In this document: positions 1-8,532 of the stretch, in pieces | Numbering within the stretch: position 1 is the first letter of the stretch | Layout: each line of letters opens with the position of its first letter | Source of the DNA: a bacterium | GTDB taxonomy: Bacteria > CG2-30-53-67 | Reading direction: 5' to 3' | Assembly (NCBI GenBank): GCA_919901565.1 | Contig: CAKKPE010000058.1 | Location: forward strand, 1-59,932 | DNA length: 59,932 nucleotides | Position numbers and translations under genes: made by a program | The notes under the pieces: generated by a model | The model's database searches: none | The model's input: the letters and a program-made list of their open reading frames with translations, nothing else | What the model was told of the DNA's origin: nothing

Positions 1-38
1 CACCTCCATGGCAAGAGTATATGTTAGTTTCATCTTGA

Positions 39-1106
39 TTGCAACATGGAATTATGAGGGTCACCATCAAGCGGCTGCTCGAGGCCGATCCGGAGATTCA
101 AGTCGTCGGCCTGGCAAGAGACGGCATGGAGGCGCTGGAAAAAATCAATACACTCAAGCCGGATGTGGTGACGCTCGATATCGATATGCCCCTGATGGAC
201 GGCCTTGAGACGCTCAGGATCATCATGGAGGAAAGGCCGCTTCCGGTTCTGATGCTGAGTTCACTGACTCAGGAAGGGGCCGTACAAACATTGCGTGCGC
301 TGGAGATGGGCGCTGTAGATTTCATCCCGAAACGTGCCCAGCAGGTGAACACAGGGATCATAGGGATGAGGGAGGTCCTGATTCAGAAGGTCAAGGCCTG
401 TGCCGTATCACATCCTGTGCCGAAGACCAGTAAACGGATCGTGGGGCCTCTCCATAAAAAACATTGGGCGGATGCCGGGTTTGATAATGCCTTTCAGGTT
501 GTGGCCATAGGGGCATCCACTGGCGGGCCGAGCGCTCTCACGGAAGTGATCCCTTACCTTCCTGAAGATTTCCCGGCAGCAGTGCTGGTTGTCCAGCATA
601 TGCCCATAGGTTATACCAGGGCCTTTGCAGACCGGCTGAATAAAGCAAGCAGAATTCCCGTGAAGGAGGCTGAGGAAGGAGATGAGGTCGTTCCGGGACG
701 TGTTCTGATCGCTCCGGCCGGTGAACATCTTTCGGTCAGAAGGAGCAGAGAGGGCAAAGGCGTGATCCGGCTGTCCATGGAACCGGAGAGTTCCAGCCAT
801 CGTCCATCTGTGGATGTCATGATGTGTTCTGCGGCCGAGGTTTACGGGGACCATATGGTGGGAATCCTGATGACCGGCATGGGGTGTGACGGCATGGAAG
901 GAATGAAAACCATCAAACAGAACAGAGGAAAAACCATGGCCCAGGATAAAGAGACCTGCGTGGTTTACGGGATGCCCAGATCAGCAATAGAGATCGGTGT
1001 TGTGGATCAGATTGTTCCATTGTGTCAAATATCAGAAAGCATTGTCGACTGTATCGAGGCGGAATGGGAAAGAGACATACAAAAGAGGAGATTGACGGTG
1101 CCATGA
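39..1106 (+). CDS. cheB: Chemotaxis response regulator protein-glutamate methylesterase CheB, N-terminus damaged
   Basis: CheB removes methyl groups from chemoreceptor glutamates (and can deamidate glutamines) and is activated by phosphorylation from CheA. The receiver domain spans about residues 1-105, with the phosphoacceptor Asp47 in LDIDMP and the conserved Lys in FIPKR. The C-terminal methylesterase domain carries Ser160 in GASTGG, His187 in VVQHMP and the Asp-containing TGMGCDGMEGM. The usual first strand with its acidic pair (VLVVDDS) is missing. The open frame begins at TTG 39, straight after an in-frame TGA at 36-38. MARVYV, which resembles a CheB start, is readable only in another frame from position 8. 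The gene may be a pseudogene with a disrupted start, or the window edge may carry a sequence error. The family call is firm; function is uncertain. Confidence 0.85.
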   Translation: MQHGIMRVTIKRLLEADPEIQVVGLARDGMEALEKINTLKPDVVTLDIDMPLMDGLETLRIIMEERPLPVLMLSSLTQEGAVQTLRALEMGAVDFIPKRAQQVNTGIIGMREVLIQKVKACAVSHPVPKTSKRIVGPLHKKHWADAGFDNAFQVVAIGASTGGPSALTEVIPYLPEDFPAAVLVVQHMPIGYTRAFADRLNKASRIPVKEAEEGDEVVPGRVLIAPAGEHLSVRRSREGKGVIRLSMEPESSSHRPSVDVMMCSAAEVYGDHMVGILMTGMGCDGMEGMKTIKQNRGKTMAQDKETCVVYGMPRSAIEIGVVDQIVPLCQISESIVDCIEAEWERDIQKRRLTVP

Positions 1107-1329
1107 AGATAGAACACAAAATGATCGTTTTTGCACTTTGGGAATATGGGAGGGGCCCTCAAGGCAAGCCGTCTTGCAGAGAATCTAAAGAAGACGGCCA
1201 AGTGTCCGAAATAGATCAGATTTCTCTGCAAGGGCATAAACTTCCTCAATGACTGTAAATACATTTCTCTCAGCCCCTATCTAACAAAAAGAGAAAAACC
1301 TCGTTTTTAGAGTAAGCCGGTTAAAACGC

Positions 1330-1358
1330 TTGACATGTTACTTTAAAGGTTATATTAT
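1330..1358 (+). promoter_or_regulatory. Sigma-70 type promoter for zapB-zapA
   Basis: TTGACA at 1330-1335 is followed by a 17-bp spacer and TATTAT at 1353-1358. It lies about 40 bases upstream of the zapB-like start codon. The region between cheB and this promoter shows no convincing gene. Confidence 0.7.
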
Positions 1359-1398
1359 AAAAGTTAATTGTAACCTTCCGTAAAATAGGGTAATTTAG

Positions 1399-1710
1399 AT
1401 GAATCAAATTAATCTGGAACAGTTGGACCTGAAGATTCAAGAGGCACTCGATATTATTTCGGCTCTTAAGAGTGAGAATGCCGTTCTGAAAGATGAGCTG
1501 GAGTTGTGCAGAAAGAGTCTTAAGAATAAAAATCAGGAAAGATCCGGTATGGAACCGGGGAAAGACCAGGAAAAAATTTTATTGGGAGAAATCCAGAGGT
1601 TACAGCTGCAGCAGACACAAGTCCGGCAGAAGGTAAAGAATATACTGAGAAAATTGGAAGGAATCGACCTGGAGGAAGAGAAAGTCCAAACAGAGTTGTT
1701 TGAATCCTAA
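1399..1710 (+). CDS. ZapB-like coiled-coil cell-division protein
   Basis: A 103-residue hydrophilic protein with heptad-like spacing in two helical stretches (about residues 5-45 and 58-100), split by a short charged segment. It has no signal peptide or membrane span. Small coiled-coil proteins of this kind directly before zapA are usually annotated as ZapB-like; ZapB bridges the FtsZ ring through ZapA. Coiled-coil similarity alone is weak evidence, so the call leans on its place before zapA and on the shared promoter. The start is ATG 1399; the gene ends before the true zapA start. Confidence 0.6.
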   Translation: MNQINLEQLDLKIQEALDIISALKSENAVLKDELELCRKSLKNKNQERSGMEPGKDQEKILLGEIQRLQLQQTQVRQKVKNILRKLEGIDLEEEKVQTELFES

Positions 1711-1765
1711 CACTCCATGCTGCCGGAAAGGACGACTCGGTGACACGGGCCCGGAAAGGGAACAA

Positions 1766-2050
1766 ATGGCAAACCAGGTGAATGTAAAGATCTTCGGTCA
1801 GGAATTTACCATAAAAGGTGAGGATACGCCGGAATATGTCGAGGAACTTGCTGAGTTCGTGGACAAAAAGATGCGAGAGGTGGCTTCTGCCTCTTCTGTG
1901 ATCACCTCCCACAAGGTGGCCATCCTGACGGCCATCAATATTGCCGACGAGCTCTTCCGTCTTCAAAAAGCCATGAAGGAACAGGAGGAAAAAGTAAGGA
2001 GTAAAGTTGACGAATGGGTTGACATCCTGGGCAAAGTGCAGAGAAAATAA
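1766..2050 (+). CDS. zapA: Cell division protein ZapA
   Basis: ZapA binds FtsZ and promotes bundling of the division ring. The 94-residue protein starts MANQVNVKIFGQEF, the typical ZapA beginning. It has the small N-terminal alpha/beta domain (about residues 1-65, including VAILTAINIADELF) and a C-terminal helix rich in Glu and Lys. The frame is open upstream to 1700, but ATG 1766 fits the family start and has a purine-rich AAAGGGAAC ribosome-binding stretch just before it. A 6S RNA gene follows, as it does downstream of zapA in many proteobacteria. Confidence 0.92.
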   Translation: MANQVNVKIFGQEFTIKGEDTPEYVEELAEFVDKKMREVASASSVITSHKVAILTAINIADELFRLQKAMKEQEEKVRSKVDEWVDILGKVQRK

Positions 2051-2080
2051 AAGATTGATCTTTCCGAAGGTTTTTCCCTA

Positions 2081-2110
2081 TTGACTTTTATTTTTACACT
2101 GCGATATAGT
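2081..2110 (+). promoter_or_regulatory. Sigma-70 type promoter of the 6S RNA gene
   Basis: TTGACT at 2081-2086, an 18-bp spacer and TATAGT at 2105-2110 predict a start near 2117. That matches the 5' side of the 6S RNA fold. Confidence 0.75.
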
Positions 2111-2116
2111 ATCCTC

Positions 2117-2320
2117 AACTGAAATGGAGAATTAAGAACTCCCTGCCTTGCAAGTGATGACCGGCAGTGTTTTGAGCCAACACTTATTTGAATGGGAACT
2201 GTCCCTAAGGGCGGTGTGCATGCCCTCTATATAGAGGGAAGCCTAAAGTCTTTATCACGGTGCCCACCTGGGTTATCAGGTTCAAATTTATGCGGTCACA
2301 CGGCAAGGCGGGGGTTTTTT
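2117..2320 (+). ncRNA. ssrS: 6S RNA
   Basis: 6S RNA binds sigma-70 RNA polymerase by mimicking an open promoter and down-regulates transcription in stationary phase. It lies just downstream of zapA, its usual place, and behind its own promoter. CCCTGCCTTGC at 2141-2151 pairs with GCAAGGCGGGG at 2304-2314 (one U-G pair), making the closing stem. A run of six T follows at 2315-2320 and should end transcription. Inside, TTTGAGCCAACACTT and GAAGCCTAAA resemble segments common in 6S RNAs, and a GGTTATCAGGTTCAAA-type arm sits on the 3' side. The ends are estimated from promoter and terminator. The ygfA gene that often follows is absent here. Confidence 0.85.
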
Positions 2321-2774
2321 GAATATATATTTTTTAAGAAGAACAAACCGAGTTACTTACCTATAAACATCCTACTGACTGATTCAGGGAGGAAAAAGGA
2401 ATTTAAATGCTGGGCAGGATAATAAAGGGAGCAGGAAAACCTGAATAAAAGCGTATGGTCTCGTACACGGTGATACATGGTGAGTCTCACCTGCCGGTAA
2501 TTAAGGAAATAAAGCGGCCAATCATTTTAACGAAATGTATGGTTTTTTAATATTTTTTATTATGGACGGGTCATGGTTGCCTGATGAAACAACGAACCCT
2601 CGGAATAAAGAGAACTTAGATCAGGTTACTATTTTATTTGTTTTGACCAGTCATGCCGGTTTTCCCGCAACTCCCCTTTTTCACTCCTGCCTGCAATCTT
2701 ACTACAGCAGTTTCATTGACGTTTGAAGACCCCTTCGGGTTCGGGTGATTTTCAGTGAACTCCGTTGGAGGACA
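2321..2774. other. Intergenic region between 6S RNA and rarA, nothing recognised
   Basis: About 450 bases of mixed AT-rich and neutral sequence. Short open frames occur but none has a ribosome-binding site or a recognisable product. I see no tRNA or strong promoter. A small GC-rich fold (CCCCTTCGGGTTCGGGT, near 2730-2747) lies just before rarA. Confidence 0.4.
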
Positions 2775-2777
2775 ATG

Positions 2778-4100
2778 ATGGAGCTTTTTGAGCAGGAAAA
2801 AGGGCCGGAAATCGAGCAGGATGCCCCCCTGGCATGGAGGATGCGCCCCAGGAACCTGGGTGAGTTTGAAGGTCAGCGTCATCTGCTGGCCCATGGGAAA
2901 CCGCTTCGCAGTGCCATTGAGGAGGACCGTATTTCGTCATTCATCTTCTATGGACCGCCGGGGACCGGCAAGACCGCATTGGCAAGCCTCATTGCCGAAA
3001 GGACCGGGGCCGCCTTTATTCCGATGAATGCCGTTACAGCCGGAGTAGGGGAAATCCGTAAAGCGGTGGGGGAGGCAGGAGAGACAAAAAAACGTCAGCA
3101 GAAACGGACCATACTCTTTGTCGACGAGATCCATCGATTCAACAAGGTTCAACAGGATGCCTTGCTTCCTGATCTGGAAAAGGGGAAAATCATTCTGATC
3201 GGCGCCTCAACAGAGAATCCCTTCTTTGCCCTGATTCCGGCACTCCGTTCCCGTTCCCGGATTCTTGAATTCAAACCGCTGCTTGAAGAAGAACTCATGC
3301 GTATTGCAAGGCGTGCCATGGAGGATCCGGATCGGGGGTTCGGGCGGATCAGGATACGGATATCCGATGAGGCCCTGAAGCATATTGTCTCCATGTCTGA
3401 TGGAGATGCCCGCAAGGCATTGAACAGCCTGGAAACCGGGGTCCTGACCACGCCCCCGGTGGACGGGGTCATCGACTTCAGCCTCCCTGTGGCTGAAGAG
3501 GCCGTACAAAAGAAGGCGCTTCAATACGACCGGGATGGGGACGCCCATTACGATACGGCCTCGGCTTTTATAAAGAGCATGCGGGGTTCAGACCCGGATG
3601 CGGCGGTCTACTATCTGGCCAGGATGATTGAAGGGGGAGAAGACCCCCGTTTCATTGCCAGGAGGGTTGTGATCTGCGCATCCGAAGATGTGGGGAATGC
3701 CGCCCCCATGGCGCTCCTGGTTGCAGAGGCTGCCCTGCGGGCCGTGGAGAGGATCGGTATGCCGGAAGCGAGGATCCTTCTGGCGCAGGCGGTCACGTAC
3801 ATTGCCACGGCGCCCAAGAGCAATGCCTCTTATCTGGCCGTGGAGCAGGCCCTCTCGGATGTCCGCTCAGCGGAGACCCTTACGATTCCTGATTTTCTTA
3901 GGGATTCCCACTATGACGGCGCAGGGTCCCTGGGCAGGGGAAAGGGATACCGGTATCCCCATGATTATCCGGGACACTTTGTTTCTCAAGACTACCTCTC
4001 CGCAGAGAAACATTATTATGAACCTACGGATCAGGGGTACGAACAGGCGATCCGGAAGCGGATGCAGGAATGGAAGAAGAAAAAGGAAGAGAAGAGATGA
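2778..4100 (+). CDS. rarA: Replication-associated recombination protein A (RarA/MgsA), AAA+ ATPase
   Basis: RarA (MgsA) is a clamp-loader-like AAA+ ATPase that acts at stalled replication forks. The protein shows Walker A GPPGTGKTALA, Walker B ILFVDEIHRF and sensor GASTENPFF. It ends in the MgsA C-terminal domain (GSDPDAAVYYLARMIEGGEDP, then a YRYPHDYPGHFV-like block). GGAGG at 2767-2771 favours ATG 2778 (ATG 2775 is adjacent; an unsupported in-frame ATG lies at 2745). Length is about 440 residues, as usual. It lies between 6S RNA and rny. Confidence 0.95.
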   Translation: MELFEQEKGPEIEQDAPLAWRMRPRNLGEFEGQRHLLAHGKPLRSAIEEDRISSFIFYGPPGTGKTALASLIAERTGAAFIPMNAVTAGVGEIRKAVGEAGETKKRQQKRTILFVDEIHRFNKVQQDALLPDLEKGKIILIGASTENPFFALIPALRSRSRILEFKPLLEEELMRIARRAMEDPDRGFGRIRIRISDEALKHIVSMSDGDARKALNSLETGVLTTPPVDGVIDFSLPVAEEAVQKKALQYDRDGDAHYDTASAFIKSMRGSDPDAAVYYLARMIEGGEDPRFIARRVVICASEDVGNAAPMALLVAEAALRAVERIGMPEARILLAQAVTYIATAPKSNASYLAVEQALSDVRSAETLTIPDFLRDSHYDGAGSLGRGKGYRYPHDYPGHFVSQDYLSAEKHYYEPTDQGYEQAIRKRMQEWKKKKEEKR

Positions 4101-4124
4101 CATTAACCATTGACCAATAAGGGG

Positions 4125-5699
4125 GTGAAGACCATTAATCTAAATTTAATGACCGTACTGTGGGTCGCCCTTTCGGGGATTATCGGGGTCTCTATCGGGG
4201 TGATCTTCAGTCAACAGATGTACAAGAAGAAGATCGGGAATGCCAGCAAGGAAGCGGACGGGATACTCGGTTCATCAAAAAAGCAGGCCGATCAGCTCGT
4301 GAAAGAGGCGCGTCTCGAGGCCAAGGAGATGGTTTACCAGGCCCGCTCCGATTTTGAAAAGGAGACCAAAGATGTTCGTGCCGAACTTCAGAACAGAGAG
4401 AAGCGTCTTGCTCAAAAGGAAGAGAATATAGAGAAGCGTTTCACCCTGGTCGAGAGGAAGGAACTGGATGTCAAGGGCAGGGAGAAGGGTCTGATGACCA
4501 TGGAAAAACGGGTCCAGGAGAAGGAAGCCAAGTACAATCAGGCCCTGGCCGAGCAGACCCAGAAGCTGGAGCGGATCTCAGGCATGTCTTCTGAAGAGGC
4601 CAAGCGGACGCTGATGCAGACCATGGAGAATGAGGCCCGTTATGAATCCGCGAAGAATGTGAAGCGGATCATGGACGAAACCCGGGAGAACGCGGACAAG
4701 GAGGCCAAGAACATCATTGCCCTGGCCGTACAGCGGTGCGCAGGGGACTTCATCTCGGAGATCACCGTCTCCGTGGTGAATCTGCCCAGCGATGATATGA
4801 AAGGGCGGATCATCGGCCGTGAGGGGCGGAACATCCGTTCACTCGAGGCTGCCACCGGCATCGATCTGATTATCGATGATACTCCGGAGGCCGTGATCCT
4901 CTCCGGATACGATCCGATACGGAGAGAGGTGGCCCGCATTTCACTGGAACGGCTGATCAGTGACGGCAGGATCCACCCGGCACGAATCGAAGAGGTGGTG
5001 AGCAAGGTCCGTAAGGAAGTGGACCAGTCCATCAAGGAAGAAGGGGAAAAGGCCACATTTGATGTGGGTGTGCATGCCGTGCATCCGGAGATCATCAAGC
5101 TGATCGGCCGTCTGAAATATCGGACCAGTTATGGGCAGAACGTCCTGAATCACTCCGAGGAAGTGGCCTACCTCTGCGGGGTCATGGCCTCGGAACTGAA
5201 GCTGGATGTGACACTGGCCAAACGGGCCGGCCTGCTGCATGATATCGGCAAAGCCGTGGACCATGAGGTTGAGGGAACCCATTCGGGCATCGGGGCGGAC
5301 CTTGCACGGAAATACGGCGAAGATCCGAAGGTGATCAATGCCATTGCCTCGCATCACGATGATATTGAGGCGATCTGTCCTGAATCGGTCCTGGTTGCGG
5401 CAGCGGATGCACTTTCCGCTGCAAGGCCCGGTGCACGCAAAGAGAGCCTGGACGCCTATGTGAAGCGGCTCGAGAAACTCGAAGAGATTGCCAATACCTT
5501 CGAAGGGGTGGAAAAGTCCTATGCCATACAGGCGGGCCGTGAGGTCCGGATCATCGTAGAGAACGGACAGGTTTCAGACGAAAAGGCAGCGATCATGGTC
5601 AAGGATATCTGCAAGAAAATCGAGCAGGAATTGACCTATCCTGGCAAGATCAAGGTCACCGTGATTCGGGAGAGCCGTTTTGTTGAGTATGCCAAATAA
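4125..5699 (+). CDS. rny: Ribonuclease Y
   Basis: RNase Y is a membrane-anchored endoribonuclease that starts mRNA decay. An N-terminal membrane helix ([18 protein letters not shown]) is followed by a long charged coiled coil, a KH domain ([19 protein letters not shown]) and an HD domain with metal-site [13 protein letters not shown] and ASHHDD. The start is unclear. The frame is open from TTG 4110, GTG 4125 follows a purine-rich stretch, and ATG 4149 begins right at the membrane helix. AAGGGGGTGAAGACC is spaced best for a rare ATT at 4134. I use GTG 4125. ymdB follows after a gap of about 450 bases. Confidence 0.95.
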   Translation: MKTINLNLMTVLWVALSGIIGVSIGVIFSQQMYKKKIGNASKEADGILGSSKKQADQLVKEARLEAKEMVYQARSDFEKETKDVRAELQNREKRLAQKEENIEKRFTLVERKELDVKGREKGLMTMEKRVQEKEAKYNQALAEQTQKLERISGMSSEEAKRTLMQTMENEARYESAKNVKRIMDETRENADKEAKNIIALAVQRCAGDFISEITVSVVNLPSDDMKGRIIGREGRNIRSLEAATGIDLIIDDTPEAVILSGYDPIRREVARISLERLISDGRIHPARIEEVVSKVRKEVDQSIKEEGEKATFDVGVHAVHPEIIKLIGRLKYRTSYGQNVLNHSEEVAYLCGVMASELKLDVTLAKRAGLLHDIGKAVDHEVEGTHSGIGADLARKYGEDPKVINAIASHHDDIEAICPESVLVAAADALSAARPGARKESLDAYVKRLEKLEEIANTFEGVEKSYAIQAGREVRIIVENGQVSDEKAAIMVKDICKKIEQELTYPGKIKVTVIRESRFVEYAK

Positions 5700-5735
5700 A
5701 TTTGTTTAACGGTTAAGCCGTTGAACAAATTTATT
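5695..5735 (+). terminator. Long hairpin overlapping the rny stop codon
   Basis: Arms at 5695-5712 and 5718-5735 pair over 18 positions with one G-U and a 5-base loop (TTAAG). The rny stop codon lies inside the left arm. The right arm ends in TTTATT and a weak T-run. It could be a terminator or an mRNA 3'-end stabiliser. Confidence 0.6.
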
Positions 5736-5810
5736 CTCCCCATAAGAGGGGGAGGGGATTAATAGGGAAAGTCGGTTCTTTCGCAAAAAAGTTGGACAGC
5801 TAAAAAAATT

Positions 5811-6149
5811 AAAGATAAAGAATCAAAAATCAAAATGACAAAGTAAAAATAATAAATGAATATCAATACGGGTTTTGAGATTAACTCTTTTATGACTCGA
5901 TTTTATTGACGTGCGATAGAGGGCAAAGACCTCTCGCTTCATTCGTCATGGAGCGCTTCGGGGTCTTGCCAGCCTGGGAACACATGTCTTGAATCCAGGG
6001 CAGGCTTTCCAAAAGAGGCCGTACCATTTTTATATTTTGATTTGTCATTTTGATTTGTTATCTTTGATCTTTGATTCTTAAGGTGTGCAAAAAATACTAT
6101 GATTTCCAATTTCTGCGTGGTTCAACTTAAACACGAAAGAGACGAAGTT
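5811..6149. repeat. MITE-like dispersed repeat, copy 1
   Basis: Non-coding element with AT-rich inverted ends: the left end reads AAAGATAAAGAATCAAAAAT and CAAAATGACAAAG, and the right end (6026-6078) carries the complementary motif with TTTGTCATTTTGATTTG. A second diverged copy lies at 31217-31603. Shared inner blocks include TTATTGACGTGCGATAGA and TTGAATCCAGGGCAG. No open frame suggests a product. The element fills most of the rny-ymdB gap and ends just before the ymdB start. Confidence 0.75.
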
Positions 6150-6154
6150 TCCCA

Positions 6155-6940
6155 ATGAAGATTCTTTTTCTCGGCGACATTATCGGTAAACCGGGCAGGC
6201 AGGCTGCAGAGCGGGCCCTCCCCAAACTCATCACCCGGTTCGGGGTCGATCTCTGTGTGGCGAATTGTGAGAATGCCGCCGCAGGGTTCGGGCTGACCCC
6301 GAAGGTCTTTGAGCAGCTCAAGGCCATGGAGATCCAGGTCCTGACCTCCGGGAATCATATATGGAACAAGAAGGAGGTCTACCAGCTTCTGGATGAACAG
6401 AAGACCATCCTCAGGCCGGCCAATTACCCTCCCGGCGTTCCGGGCCGGGGGAGCTGCGTGGTTTCCACGGCTTCGGGTGAGAAGGCTGCATTTCTCAATC
6501 TCATGGGAAGGGTCTTCATGCACCCTCTCGACTGCCCCTTCCGGTGTGCGGAGGCCGAGGTGGAGAAACTCCGGCATGAGACACCGGTCATCGTGGTGGA
6601 CTTTCATGCCGAGGCCACATCCGAAAAGATCGCCATGGGATGGTTCTTAAACGGCAAGGTCAGCGCCGTCCTGGGGACCCACACCCACGTTCAGACCGCG
6701 GACGAGACGATCCTTTCCGGCGGGACCGCCTATATCACCGACGTGGGAATGACCGGCCCGAGAGATTCGGTCATCGGCGTTAAAAAGGAAATTATTATTG
6801 AAAAATATCTTTACCAGATCCCGCAGCGGTTCGACACGGCCAACGGGCCCACGATTCTCTGCGGGGTGCTCCTGGACCTGGATGCAGGGACCGGAAAGGC
6901 AAACCATATTCTGCGTCTTAGACTGGAAGATGAAGGATGA
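6155..6940 (+). CDS. ymdB: YmdB-family metallophosphoesterase (TIGR00282)
   Basis: YmdB of Bacillus is a dimetal phosphodiesterase that can hydrolyse cyclic nucleotides and affects biofilm and motility decisions. The 261-residue protein shows the full metal-binding set: FLGDIIGKPGR near residue 5, NCENAAAGFG, SGNHIWNKKE, VDFHAEATSEK and GTHTHVQTADE. The start ATG 6155 fits the family (MKILFLGDIIG). It follows rny, as in many bacteria, and is followed after 9 bases by xseA. Confidence 0.93.
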   Translation: MKILFLGDIIGKPGRQAAERALPKLITRFGVDLCVANCENAAAGFGLTPKVFEQLKAMEIQVLTSGNHIWNKKEVYQLLDEQKTILRPANYPPGVPGRGSCVVSTASGEKAAFLNLMGRVFMHPLDCPFRCAEAEVEKLRHETPVIVVDFHAEATSEKIAMGWFLNGKVSAVLGTHTHVQTADETILSGGTAYITDVGMTGPRDSVIGVKKEIIIEKYLYQIPQRFDTANGPTILCGVLLDLDAGTGKANHILRLRLEDEG

Positions 6941-6949
6941 GCGCAAACC

Positions 6950-8299
6950 ATGGAAGATCTGAAAAACTTCCCCTACGAAGTTCTGACCGTTCATGAACTG
7001 ACATCAAGGATCCGCGGCCGGCTGGAAGAGGCGTTTCCTGCGGTCTGGGTCACCGGTGAGATATCCAACCTCAAAACCCCCTATTCCGGGCATACCTATT
7101 TCACGCTCAAGGATGACCAGGCCCAGATCCAGGCCGTCTTCTTCAAACACAGAAAACGCTATATCCGCTTTGAGCCGGAAGACGGCATGCAGGCCCTCTG
7201 CAAGTGTGTCGTGACCGTCTATGAGGCACGGGGTACGGTCCAGATCAGTGTAGACTACATGGAACCCATGGGCCTGGGCGCGCTCCACCTTGCCTTTGAA
7301 CAGATCAAGGAGCGCCTTGAGAAAGAGGGGTTGTTCGATCCGGCCCATAAAAAGAAGCTTCCCCTGCTCCCTCAGCGGATCGGCGTGATCACTTCGCCTA
7401 CCGGTGCCGCGATCCAGGATATCCTTAACATCATCAGCCGCCGTTTTGCCAATGTGGAGATCCTGATCGCTCCGGTCCATGTCCAGGGTGAGAGCGCCGC
7501 ACCGGAGATTGTCGAAGCCATGGAAGTGATGAACCGCCGGGAGGATCTGGATGTCATCATTCTTGCACGCGGCGGCGGATCTCTTGAGGACCTCTGGCCT
7601 TTCAACGAAGAGAAGGTGGCCAGAGCGATTTACAGTTCCAGCATACCGGTCATCTCCGCCGTGGGGCATGAAACGGATTTTACCATTGCAGACTTCGTGG
7701 CTGATTTCAGGGCTCCGACCCCTTCAGCGGCAGCGGAACTCGTTGTCCAGAACAAGGCGGAGATACAAGCACGGATCGCCGCAATGGAGAAGCGTCTTCA
7801 GAATCAGGCCGGGAACATCCTGAACCGGGTGCGCTCCGGACTGGAGATATTCTCCCGCAGGCTCATCAGCCCGGAACAGAGACTCAACAGGGTCCGGCAG
7901 CGTCTGGACGACCTGAACGAGGACCTGAATACATCGTTGCGGCACAGGCTGGATTCCCTGAAAGCGCATATTCATGGCCGGATGAATTCACTTCGTTTTT
8001 TGAGCCCCATGGACAGGGTCCGGGAACTTCGTGGGCGGCTGAAGGCCTATGCGAAAAAGAATCAGAGGGAGATCATGATCGCTCTTCAGGGACGAAGAGA
8101 CCGGTTGTCCGCCCTTTCAGCCAGACTCGAAACCCTGAACCCGCTGAACGTCCTGCATCGCGGCTACAGCATCGTCTACAAGCTTCCTGAAGGGAAGATC
8201 ATCACGGAGAGCAGGAAGATTTCTCTGAATGACCGGTTAAGGATCCATTTTCACAGCGGCAAGGCCGAGTGTACGGTGGATCATATTGAGGAGGGGTAA
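6950..8299 (+). CDS. xseA: Exodeoxyribonuclease VII large subunit
   Basis: XseA with XseB forms exonuclease VII, which degrades single-stranded DNA to oligonucleotides. The 449-residue protein has the N-terminal OB-fold (VWVTGEISNLKTPYSGHTYFTLKD), the catalytic core with GVITSPTGAAIQDIL, LARGGGSLEDLWPFNEE and SAVGHETDFTIADFVAD, and a coiled-coil C-terminal part ending with the usual NPLNVLHRGYSIV segment. No xseB lies next to it, although it often follows; it may be elsewhere. Confidence 0.96.
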   Translation: MEDLKNFPYEVLTVHELTSRIRGRLEEAFPAVWVTGEISNLKTPYSGHTYFTLKDDQAQIQAVFFKHRKRYIRFEPEDGMQALCKCVVTVYEARGTVQISVDYMEPMGLGALHLAFEQIKERLEKEGLFDPAHKKKLPLLPQRIGVITSPTGAAIQDILNIISRRFANVEILIAPVHVQGESAAPEIVEAMEVMNRREDLDVIILARGGGSLEDLWPFNEEKVARAIYSSSIPVISAVGHETDFTIADFVADFRAPTPSAAAELVVQNKAEIQARIAAMEKRLQNQAGNILNRVRSGLEIFSRRLISPEQRLNRVRQRLDDLNEDLNTSLRHRLDSLKAHIHGRMNSLRFLSPMDRVRELRGRLKAYAKKNQREIMIALQGRRDRLSALSARLETLNPLNVLHRGYSIVYKLPEGKIITESRKISLNDRLRIHFHSGKAECTVDHIEEG

Positions 8300-8310
8300 A
8301 CTTTTCTAGA

Positions 8311-8327
8311 GGCCTGCCCCGCAGGCC
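8311..8327 (+). terminator. GC-rich hairpin after xseA
   Basis: GGCCTGC and GCAGGCC pair perfectly around a CCC loop, 12 bases after the xseA stop codon. No T-run follows, so intrinsic termination is uncertain. Confidence 0.4.
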
Positions 8328-8370
8328 GGAACCTGCCTGAATACCCTCCTGTAAAACATCTATACAGAGC

Positions 8371-8490
8371 GACATAACTTTGCATACCTTTGTTGCTTCC
8401 TCGTCTCGTAGTTGCGGCGTACGATCAGTACGCCGCACTCCTCGACTTCGTAGCGCCTCGGTCTGCTTTGTTCTGTCGTTCTGTATGCGA
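8371..8490. repeat. REPIN-like imperfect palindrome
   Basis: About 120 bases form a nested inverted repeat. The centre is a perfect 10-bp stem, TGCGGCGTAC at 8413-8422 with GTACGCCGCA at 8428-8437, around GATCA. Outer arms ATACAGAGCGACA (from about 8371) and TGTCGTTCTGTAT (ending near 8485) also pair with few mismatches, and the sequence between is partly complementary. It lies between xseA and comEA and has no coding potential. I saw no other copy in this window. Confidence 0.6.
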
Positions 8491-8532
8491 ATTTATTTAT
8501 TAATCTATGTATAATAATATCATAGGTTTCTA

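Noticed and set aside
1107-1252. Short open frame after cheB that could be a small gene
   Set aside because: No ribosome-binding site, no recognisable product, and no conserved motif; the region may be decaying sequence.
2535-2726. 63-codon open frame upstream of rarA
   Set aside because: AT-rich, no ribosome-binding site, no motif, and overlapping stops in the region.
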